A DNA stretch of 64,000 bases, taken from positions 1,302,001 through 1,366,000 of the forward strand of contig NZ_CP029463.1 of assembly GCF_003148385.1 (NCBI RefSeq). Direction: 5' to 3'. The position numbers and the translations under genes are program-made. Source of the DNA: Flavobacterium sediminis (lineage in GTDB: Bacteria > Bacteroidota > Bacteroidia > Flavobacteriales > Flavobacteriaceae). This document shows positions 18,968 to 27,839 of this stretch, piece by piece. Each line of letters begins with the position of its first letter. Positions within the stretch are counted from its first letter, which is position 1. The notes under the pieces are model-generated. The model had not been told where the DNA came from and searched no databases. It saw only the letters and a program-made list of their open reading frames with translations.

Positions 18968-19174
18968 TTAAAAGTACCTAATAAAGTCTCGCACTGCATT
19001 TAAGGCAGTGAGTTCAGTAAAAGTTGCCATTGCACTACTTAGCATTTCACTCTCATAAGTTATTCCATCAAAAGTGATTTTATAAAACGACACATCACCT
19101 GATCCCGTACCTGAAGAATCGCAATTATTTAAACAGAAAGCACTTGTAAATAAAAGCGTGTAAATAATTTACAT
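18968..19174 (-). pseudogene. Remnant of a small lipoprotein gene
   Basis: On the minus strand an ATG at 19174 is followed at once by TAA. The same frame then reads IIYTLLFTSAFCLNNCDSS, a near-perfect lipoprotein signal peptide with a lipobox-like Cys, and continues through GSGDVSFYKITFDGITYESE to a stop at 18968. A single A-to-T change in an expected ATGAAA would explain the break. After the second stop the frame stays open for about 35 more codons, so the original may have been longer. No homologue is recognised. It fills most of the roughly 600-base gap between the PfkB and RNase H genes; the rest of that gap shows nothing coding. Confidence 0.5.
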
Positions 19175-19266
19175 GGCAAAATTGCCCAAATGTTTTAGGG
19201 ATTTTTTAAGGGTAATTGTCGAATTTTAATCTAAGGGTTTCCCTTGATTAAACTTTAAAAGTCTGG

Positions 19267-19905
19267 TTATTTTCTCCCGAAATCAGCCGGAATTTCTCCC
19301 CAGGCTTTAGTTTCCCATTTAACTATTGGCGTAGTATAGGTGTTTTTCTCTAACCAGATTTCTGCCCGTCGTATGAGCTCAAAAAGAGATTTGTTCTTTG
19401 CTGTAGGTTCTAATTTTGTATTGCATTTCTTTTTTTTTACCCAGCTCATTGCTGTTCTGGAGTCCGTATAAATAATACGATTACTTTGGTGCTTTTTTAA
19501 AAATGCTAATCCGTGTACAATGGCCAAAAATTCACCGATGTTATTGGTCCCCTCTTCAAACGGTCCTTGAATGAAAATTTGTTTTTTCGTTTTAGTATCC
19601 ACTCCTCTATATTCCATTATTCCCGGATTACCACTGGACGCAGCATCCACTGAAATAGAGTTATAGTTCGGCAAACCGATCTTTTGAAGTTGAGCTTTAT
19701 CAAGCTCGCTTTTAAACGTCTTTGGTTTACCTATATAATTTTTGTAGTCGTCTTTATAAGCTTTTTTAGCTTCTTCAAAAGTAGGAAATGATTTATATTG
19801 TGCCCCCAGATAATTTTTAATCTGAGCCTGACAATCTTCCCATGTTTCAAAAACTCCGGTATGGTGTCCTCTCCAAACAGTATAATATTTTTTCTTTTTT
19901 CCCAC
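19267..19905 (-). CDS. Ribonuclease H with N-terminal viroplasmin (hybrid-binding) domain
   Basis: 212 residues. Residues about 4-50 form the caulimovirus viroplasmin-like RNA:DNA hybrid-binding domain (YYTVWRGHHTGVFETWEDCQ, then FPTFEEAKKAY). Residues about 75-212 form the RNase H domain with acidic residues in ISVDAASSGNPG (D), NNIGEFLAIVHG (E), IIYTDSRTAMSWV (D) and the final IPADFGRK (D). It cuts the RNA strand of RNA:DNA hybrids. The start is 20 bases after the purN stop, so purN and this gene are probably one transcript. Confidence 0.92.
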   Translation of the reverse strand: MGKKKKYYTVWRGHHTGVFETWEDCQAQIKNYLGAQYKSFPTFEEAKKAYKDDYKNYIGKPKTFKSELDKAQLQKIGLPNYNSISVDAASSGNPGIMEYRGVDTKTKKQIFIQGPFEEGTNNIGEFLAIVHGLAFLKKHQSNRIIYTDSRTAMSWVKKKKCNTKLEPTAKNKSLFELIRRAEIWLEKNTYTTPIVKWETKAWGEIPADFGRK

Positions 19906-19925
19906 TATAATATCGGATAAGCCTT

Positions 19926-20486
19926 TTATTGTAACAACTTCTCAATAATTTTCGGAAAATGCTCATGTTCCAGTTCATGAACCTTTTGTGCAATTTCTTC
20001 CGATGAAGTGCATTGTTCTATATTAACTACTTTTTGAAAAATATATTCTCCTTCGTCATAATGTTCATTCACATAATGCACTGTGATCCCCGTTTCTTTT
20101 TCCTTATTATGAAGAACCGCTTCGTGAACATATTTTCCATACATTCCTTTTCCTCCGTATTTCGGAAGCAATGCCGGATGAATATTTATAATTTTATCAG
20201 GATACAAGGCTATAATATCAGCAGGAAATTTCCATAAAAAACCGGCCAAGACGATCAAATCCGGTTTAATTTCCTCAATTTGTCGTGTAACGCCACCATT
20301 TTCAAACTCCTCTCTATCAAAAACAATACTTTTTATACCGTTTTTTCTTGCAATTTCTAAAACTCCTGCATTAACTTTATTGGAAAAAACAGCAAAAATC
20401 TTTGCAAAAGTAGAATTTTTAAAATGCAAAATAATCTTTTCGGTATTAGAACCTGCTCCGGAAGCAAAGATTACTATTCTTCTCAT
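19926..20486 (-). CDS. purN: Phosphoribosylglycinamide formyltransferase
   Basis: 186 residues from the ATG at 20486 (MRRIVIFASGAGSNTEKII). An upstream non-ATG in-frame start exists but would add residues unlike the family. The folate-dependent GAR transformylase signature is clear: SGAGSN near the N-terminus, LAGFLWKFPADIIALYPDK, and the catalytic block INIHPALLPKYGGKGMYG with Asn and His, then ETGITVHYVNEHYDEG. It transfers a formyl group from 10-formyltetrahydrofolate in the third step of purine synthesis. Divergent from acpP. Confidence 0.95.
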   Translation of the reverse strand: MRRIVIFASGAGSNTEKIILHFKNSTFAKIFAVFSNKVNAGVLEIARKNGIKSIVFDREEFENGGVTRQIEEIKPDLIVLAGFLWKFPADIIALYPDKIINIHPALLPKYGGKGMYGKYVHEAVLHNKEKETGITVHYVNEHYDEGEYIFQKVVNIEQCTSSEEIAQKVHELEHEHFPKIIEKLLQ

Positions 20487-20600
20487 AACCCCTTGATTTA
20501 ACAGCACAAAAAAAAGAATAATAATTGGTAAAAAACAGAAAAAAAATCACTTTGTGAATTATTTTTTTTAATTTCGTAAACACATTTAACGTCAAAAATG

Positions 20601-20629
20601 TTGTTTTAAAATAAAGTTTTTTATTTTTG
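20601..20629 (+). promoter_or_regulatory. Promoter of acpP
   Basis: TTG (20601-20603), an 18-base spacer and TATTTTTG (20622-20629). The leader to the ATG at 20661 is about 25 bases. Confidence 0.75.
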
Positions 20630-20660
20630 CCAACAAATTAAATTAAAAAATTGAAAGATT

Positions 20661-20897
20661 ATGTCAGACATTGCATCAAGAGTAAAAGCGATCATCGTGG
20701 ACAAATTAGGTGTTGACGAAAACGAAGTTGTAGCTGAAGCAAGCTTCACTAACGATTTAGGAGCTGATTCATTAGACACTGTTGAGCTAATCATGGAATT
20801 CGAAAAAGAATTTGACATTCAAATTCCAGATGACCAAGCTGAAAACATTGCTACTGTTGGTCAAGCTATTTCTTACATCGAGGAAGCTAAGAAATAA
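20661..20897 (+). CDS. acpP: Acyl carrier protein
   Basis: 78 residues, strongly acidic. The phosphopantetheine attachment serine is S37 in [16 protein letters not shown], and the flanking helices are standard. It carries growing acyl chains in type II fatty acid synthesis. It is followed by a hairpin and a separate promoter, so acpP can be transcribed alone as well as with fabF and rnc. This order (acpP-fabF-rnc) is common in Bacteroidota. Confidence 0.97.
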   Translation: MSDIASRVKAIIVDKLGVDENEVVAEASFTNDLGADSLDTVELIMEFEKEFDIQIPDDQAENIATVGQAISYIEEAKK

Positions 20898-20906
20898 TAT
20901 TAATAC

Positions 20907-20934
20907 ACACCCGTAATAAGCTTATTGCGGGTGT
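20907..20934 (+). terminator. Hairpin after acpP, probable partial terminator
   Basis: ACACCCG and CGGGTGT flank an inner AATAAGCTTATT palindrome. The tail is only moderately T-rich, so read-through to fabF is plausible. Confidence 0.6.
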
Positions 20935-21013
20935 TATTATTTAATCAGTTGATTATAACCCAAAAAGCAACTGATTTTCTAAGCTTTCGCTAATATTTTT
21001 TCAATGTAATTAC

Positions 21014-21021
21014 TACATTTG
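21014..21021 (+). promoter_or_regulatory. Promoter -7 box for fabF
   Basis: TACATTTG matches TAnnTTTG. It implies a leader of about 130 bases before the ATG at 21158, which is long for this genome. Confidence 0.5.
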
Positions 21022-21051
21022 CATTTGAAATTTTATTCATTTTAAAAACAT

Positions 21052-21068
21052 TGATTGTATTACAATCA
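21052..21068 (+). promoter_or_regulatory. Operator-like dyad in the fabF leader
   Basis: Perfect inverted repeat TGATTGTA, one base, TACAATCA, about 25 bases after the predicted transcript start. The 1-base centre rules out an RNA hairpin of that size and favours a dimeric DNA-binding regulator. Confidence 0.5.
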
Positions 21069-21157
21069 TTAAATAAAGCATTATGTAATACCCATTGTTT
21101 CTTTTAGTTACCTTAAAAGCACTTTGGGTTTTTTTATATAACATAAAAATCTAGTTT

Positions 21158-22411
21158 ATGCAATTAAAGCGTGTTGTAGTTACAGGTCTTGGGGCTTTAA
21201 CTCCTATAGGGAATACCCTTCAAGAATACTGGGATGGCTTAATAAACGGTAAAAGTGGTGCTGCACCTATTACTTATTATGACACCGAGAAACATAAAAC
21301 AAAATTTGCCTGCGAAGTTAAAAACTTCAACGTTGAAGATTTTATAGACCGTAAGGAAGTACGAAGACTGGATAAATTTTCGCAGTATGCTATAGTTGCC
21401 AGTGATGAAGCTATAAAAGATGCCGGAATAACACCGGAAAATGTAGATAAAAAAAGAGTTGGTGTCATCTGGGGTGCCGGTATCGGAGGTTTACAAACTT
21501 TCCAAGATGAAGTAATGAGCTATGCTCAAGGAGACGGAACGCCACGTTTCAGTCCGTTCTTTATCCCTAAAATGATCGCAGACATTGCTCCTGCACACAT
21601 TTCTATGCGAAATGGGTTTATGGGACCTAACTACACTACCGTTTCTGCTTGTGCTTCTTCAGCTAATGCTCTTGTAGATGCCTTAAATTACATTCGTTTA
21701 GGAATGTGTGATGTTATTGTGTCCGGAGGGTCTGAAGCAGCCGTAACTATTGCAGGAATGGGCGGATTTAACTCTATGCAGGCTCTTTCTACAAGAAATG
21801 AATCACCCGAAACGGCTTCAAGACCTTTTGATGCTACTCGTGACGGTTTTGTTTTAGGAGAAGGTGCCGGTGCATTAGTATTGGAAGAGTACGAACATGC
21901 TAAAGCTCGTGGTGCAAAAATATATTGTGAAGTAGGCGGTGGTGGTTTATCATCAGATGCTTATCACTTAACGGCTCCACATCCGGAAGGAATCGGGGTT
22001 ATAGCTGTAATGGAAAATTGTTTGAGAGACGCCGGTATAAATCCCGAAGATGTTGACCATATCAACACTCACGGTACGTCTACTCCTCTTGGAGACGTGG
22101 CTGAATTAAAAGCTATTTCGGCTGTTTTCGGTGACCATGCCAAAGACATCAATATCAACTCAACTAAATCCATGACAGGTCACTTACTGGGAGCTGCCGG
22201 TGCTATTGAAGCTATTGCTTCTATTATGGCCATCAAACACGGTATTGTTCCTCCTACGATCAATCATACAACTTATGATGAAAAGATCGATCCTTCTTTG
22301 AACCTGACTTTAAACAAAGCACAGGAAAGAGAAGTCAAAGTAGCCATGAGTAATACTTTTGGATTCGGAGGTCATAATGCGTGTGTGTTATTCAAAAAAT
22401 TTGAAGATTAA
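21158..22411 (+). CDS. fabF: 3-oxoacyl-ACP synthase II
   Basis: 417 residues, full-length condensing enzyme of type II fatty acid synthesis. It elongates acyl-ACP with malonyl-ACP. The catalytic triad is visible: C165 in TVSACASSANALVDAL, H305 in HINTHGTSTPLGD and H342 in NSTKSMTGHLLGAAG, with K337 nearby. The GFGGHNACVLFKKF end is typical. The rnc start lies 4 bases after the fabF stop, so the two are translated from one mRNA. The long leader with a dyad suggests regulation separate from acpP. Confidence 0.96.
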   Translation: MQLKRVVVTGLGALTPIGNTLQEYWDGLINGKSGAAPITYYDTEKHKTKFACEVKNFNVEDFIDRKEVRRLDKFSQYAIVASDEAIKDAGITPENVDKKRVGVIWGAGIGGLQTFQDEVMSYAQGDGTPRFSPFFIPKMIADIAPAHISMRNGFMGPNYTTVSACASSANALVDALNYIRLGMCDVIVSGGSEAAVTIAGMGGFNSMQALSTRNESPETASRPFDATRDGFVLGEGAGALVLEEYEHAKARGAKIYCEVGGGGLSSDAYHLTAPHPEGIGVIAVMENCLRDAGINPEDVDHINTHGTSTPLGDVAELKAISAVFGDHAKDININSTKSMTGHLLGAAGAIEAIASIMAIKHGIVPPTINHTTYDEKIDPSLNLTLNKAQEREVKVAMSNTFGFGGHNACVLFKKFED

Positions 22412-22415
22412 TTCC

Positions 22416-23162
22416 ATGCGTAAACTTTTCAAAAAAATATACAAAAATTCCCGTTCTCCTGAAGACGGGATTTTTTTTGATCAACTTTACGAAATTCTGG
22501 GTTTTAAACCTAACAATCTTACCTATTACAAAAAAGCTTTTACACATCGATCGACTAATAAAGTAGATGCTAAAGGCAACCCATTCAACTATGAACGCCT
22601 CGAATTTCTTGGCGATGCAATGTTAGGCAGTGTGATCGCCGCTCACCTTTACAACAAAGTCCCTACCGGAAATGAAGGTTATCTAACTAAAATGCGTTCT
22701 AAAATAGTAAGCAGGGAACACCTTAACGAACTGGGACGTGATTTTAAATTAATCGATTTTGTTGAAAGCAAAGTAAATCCTCAGTATTTCGGAGAAAACA
22801 TTCACGGAAATATTTTTGAAGCTTTTATCGGCGCTATTTATCTCGATAAAGGATTCATTTATTGTGAAAAATTTATCCAAAAGAAAATTATTGAACCTTA
22901 TGTAGACATTGCTCAATTAGAAGGCAAAATCATTAGCTATAAGAGTTTAATTATAGAATGGTGCCAAAAAGAGAAGAAAACGTTCCATTATGACGCTGTT
23001 GATGACACCACTAAAAATGAAGAGCAACGTTACTTTAGTGTTAAGTTACTAATCGATGATAAAGTAATGGGCAAAGCACGGGCTACTTCAAAGAAAAAAG
23101 CAGAAGAAAAAGCGTCCCAACGTGCTTTTTTTGCGCTACAGGAAAAAATACAAAAGAAATAA
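22416..23162 (+). CDS. rnc: Ribonuclease III
   Basis: 248 residues from the ATG at 22416 (MRKLFKKIYKN); an earlier in-frame ATG at 22359 lies inside fabF and is unlikely. The RNase III catalytic signature is ERLEFLGDAMLGSVIAA (residues about 58-74), and the second acidic patch is GNIFEAFIGAIYLD. The C-terminal double-stranded RNA-binding domain runs from about 175 to 245 (KSLIIEWCQKEKKTFHYD to KKKAEEKASQRAF). It processes rRNA precursors and structured mRNAs. It is coupled to fabF. Confidence 0.95.
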   Translation: MRKLFKKIYKNSRSPEDGIFFDQLYEILGFKPNNLTYYKKAFTHRSTNKVDAKGNPFNYERLEFLGDAMLGSVIAAHLYNKVPTGNEGYLTKMRSKIVSREHLNELGRDFKLIDFVESKVNPQYFGENIHGNIFEAFIGAIYLDKGFIYCEKFIQKKIIEPYVDIAQLEGKIISYKSLIIEWCQKEKKTFHYDAVDDTTKNEEQRYFSVKLLIDDKVMGKARATSKKKAEEKASQRAFFALQEKIQKK

Positions 23163-23264
23163 CCGAGACTATATCGATTTCGTTTATAAAAAATCGTTAA
23201 CTCTTACCAAAAGTAGCATTTTTGTACCTAATTAATAGTATATTTACGGAGCAAATTTGGACTA

Positions 23265-23735
23265 ATGGCTATTCATAAAATTCAAATAAACGATTTTATT
23301 TCAACTGATTATGAATTAATCGCCATTCATTCTAATTTGGAAGATTACAGATTGGCTTATTTTATTAATCAGTTACTCAATATTAAACTTCAGAAAAATT
23401 CGAATGCAATTGAAGTAAGTGTTTTAGATAGCAAAAGCTCTTTTGAGCATTTTATCTTTGATGATGAAATACAGGATATCTGCTGGCATTTAGTTGAAAA
23501 CAAAAGTGTACTGACAACCAAACAGCAAACTGCAAGTTTGTTTGATAACGTTGATGCCACTATTCATTTAGTACCTGAATTTAAAAAAGCCGATTACATC
23601 TTAAAAGTTGACAATACTGATTCTTTTTTTGACTCAGATATTGTTCTTAAACAATTAAGCCGGATTAAATTTATTACTATGGCTTATACCATAAACCAAG
23701 ACAAACTAAAATCAAAAAATAATTTAATTTTTTAA
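23265..23735 (+). CDS. IPExxxVDY-family protein
   Basis: 156 residues, acidic, no signal peptide. The family-naming motif appears as VPEFKKADYILKVD around residues 101-115, with Val for the first Ile and Ala for the Val. This small family is confined to Bacteroidota, where it often lies next to pyruvate kinase. Its function is unknown. It ends 6 bases before the pyk start, so the two are almost certainly co-transcribed. Confidence 0.85.
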   Translation: MAIHKIQINDFISTDYELIAIHSNLEDYRLAYFINQLLNIKLQKNSNAIEVSVLDSKSSFEHFIFDDEIQDICWHLVENKSVLTTKQQTASLFDNVDATIHLVPEFKKADYILKVDNTDSFFDSDIVLKQLSRIKFITMAYTINQDKLKSKNNLIF

Positions 23736-23741
23736 TTAAAA

Positions 23742-25172
23742 ATGCCAACAACTAAAAAAACTAAAATTGTAGCAACATTAGGACCTGCCTGTAGTGAAAA
23801 ACACATTTTAAAAGACATGATCGAAGCAGGTGTTAACGTTTTCAGAATTAACTTTTCACATGCTGATTATACAGATGTAAGGGAACGAATTGATATGATT
23901 CGTGAGCTAAATGATGAAATGGGACATACTACATCGATCCTGGCTGACTTACAGGGACCTAAACTTCGTGTAGGTGTAATGAAAGAAGATGTTGTTGTAA
24001 ACAAAGGAGACAAAATCACCTTTACTACTGCAGAAGATATTTTAGGAACAGCAGAACGCGTTTACATGAACTATAAAACCTTTCCTAATGATGTAAACCC
24101 GGGCGAACGCATTTTACTTGATGACGGAAAGTTGATCTTTGAAGTCACTAAAACGGATAAAAAGACAGAAGTAGAAGCTGTTGTAATTCAAGGAGGACCT
24201 TTGAAATCTAAAAAAGGGGTTAACCTGCCTAATACTAAAGTTTCGCTACCGGCACTTACCGAAAAGGACATTCGCGATGCTATTTTTGCTATTGAATGTA
24301 ATGTTGACTGGATTGCTCTTTCATTTGTAAGAACTCCGAAAGATTTAGAGGACTTACAAGACCTTATTGCTAAACACTCTGATCATAAGATTCCGATCGT
24401 AGCAAAAATCGAAAAGCCGGAAGCAGTTGAAAATATCGACAAAATCGTAGCTTTCTGCGACGGTTTAATGGTTGCCCGAGGGGATCTTGGTGTAGAAGTA
24501 CCTGCTCAGGAAGTACCATTGATTCAGAAAAAACTGATAAACCGAGCTAAAACAGCCCGTATCCCTGTAATTGTAGCTACTCAGATGATGGAAACTATGA
24601 TCACAAGTTTAACGCCTACAAGAGCTGAAGTCAATGATGTTGCCAATTCAGTTATGGATGGTGCTGATGCCGTTATGCTTTCGGGAGAAACCTCAGTAGG
24701 AAACTATCCGGTTCAGGTTATTGAAACGATGACAAAAATTATTGAGAGCGTTGAAGATTCGCCGTTGATCAAAGTACCTTTAAACCCACCTCATATCCGC
24801 ACAAAGCGTTTCATTACAAAATCAATCTGTTATCATGCCGCTATTATGGCAGATGACATCAATGCTAAAGCAATTACAACATTAACGAATTCAGGTTATA
24901 CGGCTTTCCAGATTTCTGCTTGGAGACCTAAATCCCATATTTTAGTTTTTACCTCTAACAAGCGTATTTTAACACAGTTAAACCTTTTATGGGGCGTAAG
25001 AGCTTATTATTATGATAAATTTGTCAGTACTGACGACACTATTGACGATCTGAATCATATTTGTAAAGAAAGAGGTTATCTAAATATTGGCGACATGGTA
25101 ATTAATCTTGCTGCTATGCCAATCATGAAAAAAGGGATGGTAAATACCTTAAGAGTTTCTGAAATCGAATAA
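23742..25172 (+). CDS. pyk: Pyruvate kinase
   Basis: 476 residues. The TIM barrel begins TKIVATLGPACS. The B domain spans about 70-165, with the active-site DLQGPKLRVG just before it and LPNTKVSLPALTEKD after it. The catalytic lysine motif is IPIVAKIEKPEAVENID, followed by MVARGDLGVEVPAQEVP and VMDGADAVMLSGETSVGNYP. It makes ATP and pyruvate from phosphoenolpyruvate and ADP. The C-terminal domain is present, so allosteric control is possible. Terminator 25 bases downstream. Confidence 0.96.
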   Translation: MPTTKKTKIVATLGPACSEKHILKDMIEAGVNVFRINFSHADYTDVRERIDMIRELNDEMGHTTSILADLQGPKLRVGVMKEDVVVNKGDKITFTTAEDILGTAERVYMNYKTFPNDVNPGERILLDDGKLIFEVTKTDKKTEVEAVVIQGGPLKSKKGVNLPNTKVSLPALTEKDIRDAIFAIECNVDWIALSFVRTPKDLEDLQDLIAKHSDHKIPIVAKIEKPEAVENIDKIVAFCDGLMVARGDLGVEVPAQEVPLIQKKLINRAKTARIPVIVATQMMETMITSLTPTRAEVNDVANSVMDGADAVMLSGETSVGNYPVQVIETMTKIIESVEDSPLIKVPLNPPHIRTKRFITKSICYHAAIMADDINAKAITTLTNSGYTAFQISAWRPKSHILVFTSNKRILTQLNLLWGVRAYYYDKFVSTDDTIDDLNHICKERGYLNIGDMVINLAAMPIMKKGMVNTLRVSEIE

Positions 25173-25198
25173 AAATCTCTTATAATTTTTGATTACTT

Positions 25199-25228
25199 AA
25201 AAAGCAGGCTTTTGCCTGCTTTTTATTT
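25199..25228 (+). terminator. Terminator of pyk
   Basis: AAAAGCAGGC and GCCTGCTTTT with a short T-rich loop and T tail. Confidence 0.85.
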
Positions 25229-25475
25229 TTTTCTATTACCTCGTTTACTAAACTTAATGATTTTTATCGAGACAACAAGCAAGAAAAAAAGCATCCCCCA
25301 TTCAGAAATATTAGATTTTTTTTCAAAACATCTAACATTGTTGTTGACTTTAAAAATAACTAAACAGGTTATACAATAAATATAAAGAGTTTTTGCAAAT
25401 TCATTGAAAAAAGTAGCATTATTGCTTTATTAAACTATATTTTGTTGAAATTTTATTTTTTACAATTTTAAAAAT

Positions 25476-25619
25476 CTATAAAAACAAAAAGTCCCGAAAG
25501 GATTTCGGGACTAAATGTTCTTGATAAGAAATAAAATTACTGCTATTAACCATCACAAATATACGACAGCCTGAACCTATCTCGGATACAGAAAAAATGT
25601 ATATTTTGTTAAAGTTTTA
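25476..25619 (-). repeat. Repeat family 2, copy A: putative small RNA gene
   Basis: 144 bases, identical to copy B (47355-47500) except for two substitutions and a 2-base A-run difference. Read on the minus strand: CTGTATCCGAGATAGGTTCA, then TATATTTG (25563-25556, perfect -7 box), then about 45 bases without a reading frame. A strong terminator follows, GTCCCGAAATCCTTTCGGGAC plus TTTTTG (25511-25486). A transcript of about 65 bases (roughly 25549-25484) is implied. It lies in the 510-base gap between pyk and the M13 peptidase; 25229-25475 shows nothing else. Confidence 0.7.
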
Positions 25620-25627
25620 GAAGAACA

Positions 25628-25665
25628 AAAAAAGCCAGCTTCAATAATAAAGTTGGCTTTTTACT
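25628..25665 (-). terminator. Terminator of the M13 peptidase gene
   Basis: AAAAGCCAACTT, a loop and AAGCTGGCTTTTTTT on the minus strand, just after the stop at 25684. Confidence 0.8.
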
Positions 25666-25683
25666 TTAATTGTAGGGTCTATA

Positions 25684-27774
25684 TTACCAAATTTTAACTC
25701 TGCTTTCAGGTGCTACATACATTCCGTTACCTTCTTGTACATTAAACGTATTATAAAATGCGTCAACGTTTTGCAAAGGCACTGATGCACGATACATTCC
25801 CGGTGAATGCGGATCTGTTTTTACTTGGTTCTTAATCGCTTCGTCACGCATCTTAGTTCTCCAGATGGTCGCCCATGAAATAAAGAAACGTTGTTCCGGA
25901 GTAAATCCGTCGATCAATCCTGGGTTTCCGTTTTCTTTCAAATAAATTTGTAAACCGTCAAATGCAGCATTTACACCTCCTAAATCTCCGATATTTTCGC
26001 CTAAAGTAAACTTACCGTCAACATAGATTCCCGGTAGCGGTTGTAAAGCTGAATATTGGTCTGCCAAAGCTCCTCCAAGTCCTGTAAATTGTTTCAGATC
26101 TTCATCGCTCCACCAGTTCACTAAGTTACCGTTAGAATCATAGCGGGAACCTGAATCATCAAATCCATGTGAAATTTCATGACCAATTACGGCTCCGATT
26201 CCTCCGTAATTTACGGCTTCATCTGCTTTATAATCATAAAACGGCGGCTGCAAAATAGCCGCTGGAAATACAATTTCATTATTAGAAGGGTTGAAATAAG
26301 CATTAACTGTTTGAGGAGACATTCCCCACTCTGTTTTATCAACCGGTTTTCCTAATTTTTCAATATTCTTTTGGTGTGACCAATGTCTGTAGCGGATTGT
26401 ATTTTCAAAATAAGTTCCTCCTTTTTCAGGGCTGGTCACTGTTAATTTTGAATAATCTTTCCATTTGTCAGGATAACCGATCTTTACTGTCAGTTTATTT
26501 AATTTTAACTTGGCATTTTCTTTTGTTTCTTTAGTCATCCAAGGCAAGCGGTCGATTCTGTTCTCAAAAGCCTTCATCACGTTAGCAATCATTGCTTGTG
26601 CTTTTGTCTTTGCTTCCGGCGGGAACTTTTTAGCTACATATAATTTACCTAATGCTTCCCCTAATCTTCCGTTAACAGTCGCTAAAGCTCTTTCGTCGGC
26701 CGGCCGTTGTTTTACGGCTCCTTTTAATGTTTTCCCGTAAAACTCCCAATTTGCATCGGCAACTTCTGTCGACAATACTCCGGCATTATCATTTAATAAA
26801 GTCCAACGTAAATAAGCTTTCCACGAATCGATATCGGCTTCCTGAAAAATAGTTTCTACTTCTTCCATGTATTTCGGTTGCGAAACTACTACTGAATCAA
26901 TGGCTCCAATTCCTGTGGATTCAAAATAATTATTCCAATCTACAGTCGGAACAATTTTTTGCAGATCGGAAACTTTCATCGGATTATATGTATTTCTTCT
27001 GTCTCTTCTAGCAACTCTGTCTAAAGAAGCTGTTGCCATCTTTGTTTCCAATGCTAATACTTTTTCTGCTGCATTTTTTGCAGAGGCTTCACTATCTCCT
27101 AAATATTGCAACATACGTGTAATATGTGCAACATATTTCTCTCTCTTTTCTTTTGTGTCAGCCGCGTCGGAGACATAATAGTCTCTATCCGGTAAACCTA
27201 AACTTCCGGTTCCGACATATACTACATTTCGGTTACTATCTTTAGCATCTGTATACACGTAACTACCAAAAAATCCGATTCCTCCTTCTGATTCCATTTC
27301 CGTAATCAAAGCAACTAGATCTTTCACATTTTTAACCTCATCAATTTTAGCCAAATAGGGTTTTAAAGGAGCAACCCCCATTTTGTTTCGGGTAATTGTA
27401 TCCAATACGGATTTATAAAGGCTCAACGCTTTTCCTTGATCCGAATCAGGAGTAATAGACTTATCTGCTAAGGCCTCTTTCAGAATTGCCATTACATCAT
27501 CATCCGTATTTTTACGCAATTCATCAAAACTTCCCCAACGTGTTCTATCAGCAGGTATTTCTGTTTTATCTAACCATTTGCCATTTACATAGCGAAAGAA
27601 ATCATCAGCCGGACTTACCGAAGTGTCCATATAATCGGTATTAATACCAATCTTCGCTTGAACCGGCTTCTCTGATGCTGCCACCGATACTGATTCCTGC
27701 GATGATTTACAAGAATTTAAGAATGAAGCTAAAAAAAGGAAGCCTAAGCTTCCTTTAATAATATAATTTTTCAT
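25684..27774 (-). CDS. M13-family (neprilysin-like) metallopeptidase, lipoprotein
   Basis: 696 residues. A lipoprotein signal peptide ends in FLNSCKSSQ, so the protein is anchored to a membrane on the periplasmic or outer side. The N-terminal M13 domain starts at about 50 (DDFFRYVNGKWLDKTEIPAD). The zinc site is VIGHEISHGFDD with H532, E533 and H536, and the third ligand is E593 in GENIGDLGG. NAYFNPSNNEIVFPAAI is the substrate-binding strand. Such enzymes cut peptides up to about 40 residues long. The gene follows the M4 peptidase with 65 bases between and has its own -7 box. Confidence 0.94.
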   Translation of the reverse strand: MKNYIIKGSLGFLFLASFLNSCKSSQESVSVAASEKPVQAKIGINTDYMDTSVSPADDFFRYVNGKWLDKTEIPADRTRWGSFDELRKNTDDDVMAILKEALADKSITPDSDQGKALSLYKSVLDTITRNKMGVAPLKPYLAKIDEVKNVKDLVALITEMESEGGIGFFGSYVYTDAKDSNRNVVYVGTGSLGLPDRDYYVSDAADTKEKREKYVAHITRMLQYLGDSEASAKNAAEKVLALETKMATASLDRVARRDRRNTYNPMKVSDLQKIVPTVDWNNYFESTGIGAIDSVVVSQPKYMEEVETIFQEADIDSWKAYLRWTLLNDNAGVLSTEVADANWEFYGKTLKGAVKQRPADERALATVNGRLGEALGKLYVAKKFPPEAKTKAQAMIANVMKAFENRIDRLPWMTKETKENAKLKLNKLTVKIGYPDKWKDYSKLTVTSPEKGGTYFENTIRYRHWSHQKNIEKLGKPVDKTEWGMSPQTVNAYFNPSNNEIVFPAAILQPPFYDYKADEAVNYGGIGAVIGHEISHGFDDSGSRYDSNGNLVNWWSDEDLKQFTGLGGALADQYSALQPLPGIYVDGKFTLGENIGDLGGVNAAFDGLQIYLKENGNPGLIDGFTPEQRFFISWATIWRTKMRDEAIKNQVKTDPHSPGMYRASVPLQNVDAFYNTFNVQEGNGMYVAPESRVKIW

Positions 27775-27801
27775 TTATTTGAATTAAAGAAAGTTAAAAA
27801 G

Positions 27802-27809
27802 CAAATATA
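27802..27809 (-). promoter_or_regulatory. Promoter -7 box for the M13 peptidase
   Basis: TATATTTG on the minus strand, 27 bases upstream of the ATG at 27774. No -33 element at the normal distance. Confidence 0.5.
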
Positions 27810-27839
27810 AGTTTTTGTTTTTTAACTCTCTAAAATCAA

